A stretch of DNA of 9,687 nt from CAIYEO01 sp037139575 (lineage in GTDB: Bacteria > Patescibacteriota > Saccharimonadia > Saccharimonadales > UBA4665). The stretch lies in the NCBI GenBank assembly GCA_037139575.1, contig JBAXGD010000016.1, positions 1 to 9,687 on the forward strand, written 5' to 3'. Below are positions 7,218-9,687 of the stretch, piece after piece. A program made the translations under genes and the position numbers. Every line of letters starts with the position of its first letter. Position 1 is the stretch's first letter. The notes beneath the pieces are model-generated. The model ran no database searches. It saw only the letters and a program-made list of their open reading frames with translations, and was not told the origin of the DNA.

Positions 7218-7931
7218 TCAGTCGTTACCAATCAAAGTTCCAATTTTTTCACCCTTGATCGCATTAATTATATTACCTTTAACTAGACTGTCGAAAATAA
7301 TAATTGGCATATTGTGTTCTAGGGCAAGACCAAGCGCTGCTTGATCCATAACTTTAATATTAGATTCTTCAAGAGCTTTCTGATGAGATATCTTATCTAT
7401 TTTAACTGCATCTTGATGTTTTGCTGGATCTTTGTCATATACTCCATTAACTTTAGTGGCCTTAAGTACTACCTCGCAATCTAGCTCGAGAGCTAACTCA
7501 ACCGCAGCGGTATCAGTGGTAAGATATGGTCGTCCAGTACCACCGGCGACAATTACCACTCGACCATTATCTAGATGCTTATTGGCCAAGCGATGTATAA
7601 ACTTCTCGGCAACTTGTTCAGCAAATATATTAGACAAACATCTAGTTTGAAGTCCGTTTGCTTCAAATATATCCGTTAGGGCAAGAGCATTTATCATAGT
7701 CGCGAGCATACCCATGTGATCTGCTGTAACTCTTTGGATACCATGACCGGCAATTTGTGCACCGCGGATAAAGTTACCACCACCAACCATAATTACAACT
7801 TCAGTTCCATTTTCTCTAGCTTTTTGTATTTCTTTAGATAGCCATGATGCGAATACTGGATCAATTCCAGAATCAAATTTACCAGCGAGTTGTTCACCTG
7901 AAAGTTTTAACAGTACTCTTTTATAGCTCAT
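7218..7931 (-). CDS. pyrH: UMP kinase (uridylate kinase)
   Basis: Phosphorylates UMP to UDP with ATP in the cytoplasm, feeding pyrimidine nucleotide and CTP pools. This is the bacterial hexameric amino-acid-kinase-fold enzyme, unrelated to eukaryotic UMP/CMP kinases. The 237 residues match the usual length. Visible motifs are KLSGE (9-13), GGGNFIRG (50-57), TADHMGMLAT (69-78), GGTGRPYLTTDTAA (130-143), KATKVNGVYDKDP (157-169) and MDQAAL (195-200). The family's usual GTGNPFFTTD reads GTGRPYLTTD here, a variation to note in an otherwise orthodox protein. It stops with TGA, confirming TGA as a stop in this genome. The common rpsB-tsf-pyrH-frr neighbourhood is absent; it is divergent from an exonuclease III gene. 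No Shine-Dalgarno precedes the ATG. In reduced CPR genomes this enzyme usually serves nucleotide salvage. Confidence 0.97.
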   Translation of the reverse strand: MSYKRVLLKLSGEQLAGKFDSGIDPVFASWLSKEIQKARENGTEVVIMVGGGNFIRGAQIAGHGIQRVTADHMGMLATMINALALTDIFEANGLQTRCLSNIFAEQVAEKFIHRLANKHLDNGRVVIVAGGTGRPYLTTDTAAVELALELDCEVVLKATKVNGVYDKDPAKHQDAVKIDKISHQKALEESNIKVMDQAALGLALEHNMPIIIFDSLVKGNIINAIKGEKIGTLIGND

Positions 7932-7940
7932 TAACTGTTA

Positions 7941-7949
7941 ATTCTAGCA
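7941..7949 (-). promoter_or_regulatory. Putative extended -10 promoter of pyrH, probably leaderless
   Basis: On the minus strand TGCTAGAAT fits an extended -10 (TGn-TAGAAT) with no good -35 at 17 bp. The -10 ends 9 nt before the pyrH ATG, so the transcript would begin at most a few nt upstream. No Shine-Dalgarno lies within range; the GAGAGAGG at 7962-7955 is about 23 nt from the ATG, which is too far. Support is moderate because the spacer is A/T-rich. Confidence 0.45.
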
Positions 7950-7967
7950 AGTTTTCCTCTCTCAAGC

Positions 7968-7973
7968 TATACT
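7968..7973 (+). promoter_or_regulatory. Putative -10 box for the exonuclease III operon
   Basis: TATACT (5 of 6 to TATAAT) lies 12 nt before the ATG at 7986. The following TATTTATATATT has no Shine-Dalgarno. A -35 at 17 bp (TAGCAA at 7945-7950) is poor and overlaps the pyrH -10 on the other strand. The transcript would have a leader of only about 5 nt. This and the pyrH promoter share the 54-bp divergent spacer. Confidence 0.4.
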
Positions 7974-7985
7974 TATTTATATATT

Positions 7986-8786
7986 ATGATTCGAATTTGT
8001 TCATGGAACGTAAACGGGATTAGAGCAGTAGACCGAAAAGGCCTATTTCAACCTTTTATAGATACAGTAAAACCGGACATTATTTGTCTTCAAGAAACAA
8101 AGGCCAACAAAGACCAAGTTGAAATCGACTTCAAGGAATATAAAGAATTCTGGAATTCAGCAGAGAAAAAAGGCTACTCAGGTACAGCTATTTTTACAAA
8201 AATAGAGCCAATAAAAATAATTAATGGCTTACCTGAAAATCTTATAGAAAAATACGACCTGGATTCTGATAGCTATGGCAACCCGAACAAAGAGGGAAGA
8301 GTTATAACTGCAGAGTTTGAAAAATTCTTTCTAACTACTGTATATACTCCAAATGCCAAGGACGATCTATCGAGACTCAATCTTAGACACAAACAATGGG
8401 ATCCTGCATTTCTGGAATTCACAAAAAGCCTAGAAAAAACCAAGCCTGTTGTGTTCTGTGGTGATTTGAATGTTGCTCACACTGAAGATGACCTATCTAA
8501 TCCAAAACCAAATGTCGGCAAGAAAGGTTTTACAAATGAGGAAAGAGAAGGCTTTGAAAGCTTCGTTAAAGCTGGATTTGTAGACACTTTTAGAATTAAT
8601 CACCAAGGTAATGGGCACTATAGTTGGTGGTCTCACTGGGCAAACGCTAGAGCCAGAAATGTCGGCTGGAGAATAGACTATGTATTGGTTTCTAGGGAGA
8701 TAAAAAGTTCTGTAAAGGAAGCTAATATACATGCAGATATTATGGGTTCTGATCACTGTCCGGTAAGTATTGATTTGGATATATAG
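7986..8786 (+). CDS. xth: Exodeoxyribonuclease III / AP endonuclease (ExoA/Xth family)
   Basis: A metal-dependent nuclease of the endonuclease/exonuclease/phosphatase fold. The family nicks DNA 5' to abasic sites and trims 3' ends in base excision repair. The 266 residues are the usual length and carry all expected active-site elements: WNVNG with N8, QETK with E37, Y120 in VYTPNA, GDLNVA with D160 and N162, the WRIDYVL strand with D231, and GSDHCPV with D256-H257. Family signatures GYSGTAIF (63-70), GFTNEEREGF (181-190) and YSWWSHWANARARNVGWRIDY (212-232) are intact. The ATG at 7986 places the first beta strand (IRICSWNVNG) at the N-terminus, as in the family, so the start is secure despite the lack of a Shine-Dalgarno. 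It is the first gene of a probable two-gene unit and is divergent from pyrH. The full motif set favours an active enzyme. Confidence 0.96.
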   Translation: MIRICSWNVNGIRAVDRKGLFQPFIDTVKPDIICLQETKANKDQVEIDFKEYKEFWNSAEKKGYSGTAIFTKIEPIKIINGLPENLIEKYDLDSDSYGNPNKEGRVITAEFEKFFLTTVYTPNAKDDLSRLNLRHKQWDPAFLEFTKSLEKTKPVVFCGDLNVAHTEDDLSNPKPNVGKKGFTNEEREGFESFVKAGFVDTFRINHQGNGHYSWWSHWANARARNVGWRIDYVLVSREIKSSVKEANIHADIMGSDHCPVSIDLDI

Positions 8787-8788
8787 GC

Positions 8789-9580
8789 ATGGGTGAAGAA
8801 AATATAAATTATCAAACAAAAAGCAATCCGCTTTTTGGAGATCTACTATGGAGTAGACCCGAAAACAAACAACATGCCGGAAAGCTTCTGATAATTGGGG
8901 GGAACAAATTTAGCTTTAACTCACCAGCTGAAGCATATAACGAAGCTGAGCGAGCTGGGGCTGGAGCGATTCGAGTAATTCTTCCAGATTCGCTCAGAAC
9001 TACAATATCTAAGATTTTCCCAGCAGCAGATTTCGCTCCGAGCAATCCAAGCGGTGGCTTCTCAAATGCTGCGCTTGCTGAGGTAGTAGAACAAATGGAT
9101 TGGGCAAACTGCACCCTACTTAGCGGTGACTTTGGACACAATTCTGAAACAGCAGTTTTAATTGAAAAAATAGTTTCATCCAAAAACATTTTAGTAATCG
9201 CCGGTGATGCAGTAGACAGCTTCTTGCTCAGCCCCGGTAGCATTATAAATAGAGAAAACCTACTAATAACTTTGAACTTTCAAAAGCTACAGAAAATATC
9301 TACTCATCTAAAAATTGAAAGACCGCTAACATCAATGATGCCAATTCAATTACTGATTGATGCAATTAGAGAAATAAGCTCAAAATATAGGGCAATAATA
9401 GAGCTAGAGCACGACAACAGAATATATATAGGATATAAAGGACGAGTTAGCGTAACTGAGATAACTAAGGATGCTAATTTAGAAAATAAGGTAGCAGCGC
9501 ACTCAAGTGTTTGGTGGATGCAAAACCCATCTAAACCATTTGAAGCAATAACAACTTCGCTAGTTGATTTTGCAATCTAA
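8789..9580 (+). CDS. YjeF C-terminal / NAD(P)HX dehydratase-like protein lacking catalytic motifs
   Basis: The 263 residues resemble the ribokinase-fold C-terminal domain of YjeF, the ADP/ATP-dependent NAD(P)H-hydrate dehydratase. Seen are GKLLIIGG (31-38), an AGAGAIRVILPDSL strand-turn (57-69; family: GAGLVxVxxPxS), DWANCTLLSGDFGHNSET (104-121; family: VIGPGLG) and VIAGDAVDSF (136-145; family: DADALN). The later family motifs, TPHPGE and the NAGTGDVLAG nucleotide/catalytic loop, are not found. Where they should be, the sequence reads LLITLNFQKLQKI and then a divergent end (IGYKGRVSVTEI, WWMQNPSKP). NADHX repair activity is therefore doubtful; it may be a binding or regulatory relative. The ATG lies 2 bp after the exonuclease stop with only a weak upstream GGAT, suggesting translational coupling. 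The link to DNA repair may be incidental. The family call rests on pattern recognition. Confidence 0.65.
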   Translation: MGEENINYQTKSNPLFGDLLWSRPENKQHAGKLLIIGGNKFSFNSPAEAYNEAERAGAGAIRVILPDSLRTTISKIFPAADFAPSNPSGGFSNAALAEVVEQMDWANCTLLSGDFGHNSETAVLIEKIVSSKNILVIAGDAVDSFLLSPGSIINRENLLITLNFQKLQKISTHLKIERPLTSMMPIQLLIDAIREISSKYRAIIELEHDNRIYIGYKGRVSVTEITKDANLENKVAAHSSVWWMQNPSKPFEAITTSLVDFAI

Positions 9581-9584
9581 ATAA

Positions 9585-9687
9585 TTACTGCTGATTTAAT
9601 TGGCTCATAGATTGCTTCCAATTAGAACGCAATAAAATATAGTCTTGTTGTGTTTTGTCTGCTAGGGTTGCAACTTGTAAATAGCCA
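9585..9687 (-). CDS. C-terminal end of an unidentified minus-strand protein (partial)
   Basis: Read on the minus strand from the window edge, one frame stays open for 33 codons (GYLQVATLADKTQQDYILL then RSNWKQSMSQLNQQ) and stops with TAA at 9587-9585. The composition is that of an ordinary amphipathic helical tail. Of the other two minus-strand frames, the one read through from the edge is closed by a TAA after 21 codons. The stop is 4 bp from the plus-strand stop at 9580, a tight tail-to-tail junction. Too little is present to name a family. Confidence 0.55.
   Translation of the reverse strand, partial: GYLQVATLADKTQQDYILLRSNWKQSMSQLNQQ

Noticed and set aside
9597..9624. Inverted repeat TAATTGG...CCAATTA as a terminator for the YjeF-C-like gene.
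   Set aside because: The stem is A/T-rich, the loop is 14 nt and no T-run follows on either strand. It lies within a probable coding tail.

Overview
The window looks like a chromosomal segment of a Candidate Phyla Radiation (Patescibacteria) bacterium, most likely Candidatus Saccharibacteria (TM7). The reasons are its low G+C, a very large Ser/Thr/Asn/Gly/Tyr-rich kelch-repeat surface protein ending in an RLRGG...LDTPP-type tail, a small membrane protein with a YFGK / INR...WYENL pattern, and a degenerate YjeF-C-like protein. All three are protein types I recall from that group. The placement rests on recalled protein style, not on a search. TAG, TGA and TAA all act as stops in well-supported genes, so the code is standard bacterial, not the TGA=Gly code of Gracilibacteria/SR1.

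Layout. Positions 1-1386 (+) hold the C-terminal part of a large secreted or surface protein, cut by the window start, with a CBM4/9-like beta-sandwich. A 177-bp convergent gap follows, with a rho-independent terminator serving the minus strand. Positions 1564-6540 (-) encode a 1658-residue protein with a basic N-terminus, one membrane anchor, 17 kelch-like repeats, a CBM4/9-like module, an 18th repeat and a conserved-looking C-terminal domain. Upstream on the same strand are a 174-residue single-pass membrane protein (6601-7125) and pyrH, UMP kinase (7218-7931). A 54-bp divergent spacer separates pyrH from a plus-strand pair: an exodeoxyribonuclease III/AP endonuclease (7986-8786) and, 2 bp later, a YjeF-C/NAD(P)HX-dehydratase-like protein with missing active-site motifs (8789-9580). 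The last 103 bases hold the C-terminal end of a minus-strand gene of unknown function, tail to tail with the previous one.

How the genes fit together. The left two thirds is a cell-surface locus. Two large exported proteins share a predicted carbohydrate-binding module, next to a small membrane protein with an extracytoplasmic domain. In an episymbiotic lineage this would fit attachment to a host or to glycans, but that is inference. The right third is housekeeping: nucleotide metabolism, DNA repair and a possible metabolite-repair relative. No mobile element, CRISPR array, tRNA or rRNA was seen.

The points most worth a second look are the architecture of the giant kelch protein, the module shared by the two convergent surface genes, the synonymous scrambling between its most similar repeats, the probable leaderless promoters, and the loss of catalytic motifs in the YjeF-C-like protein.
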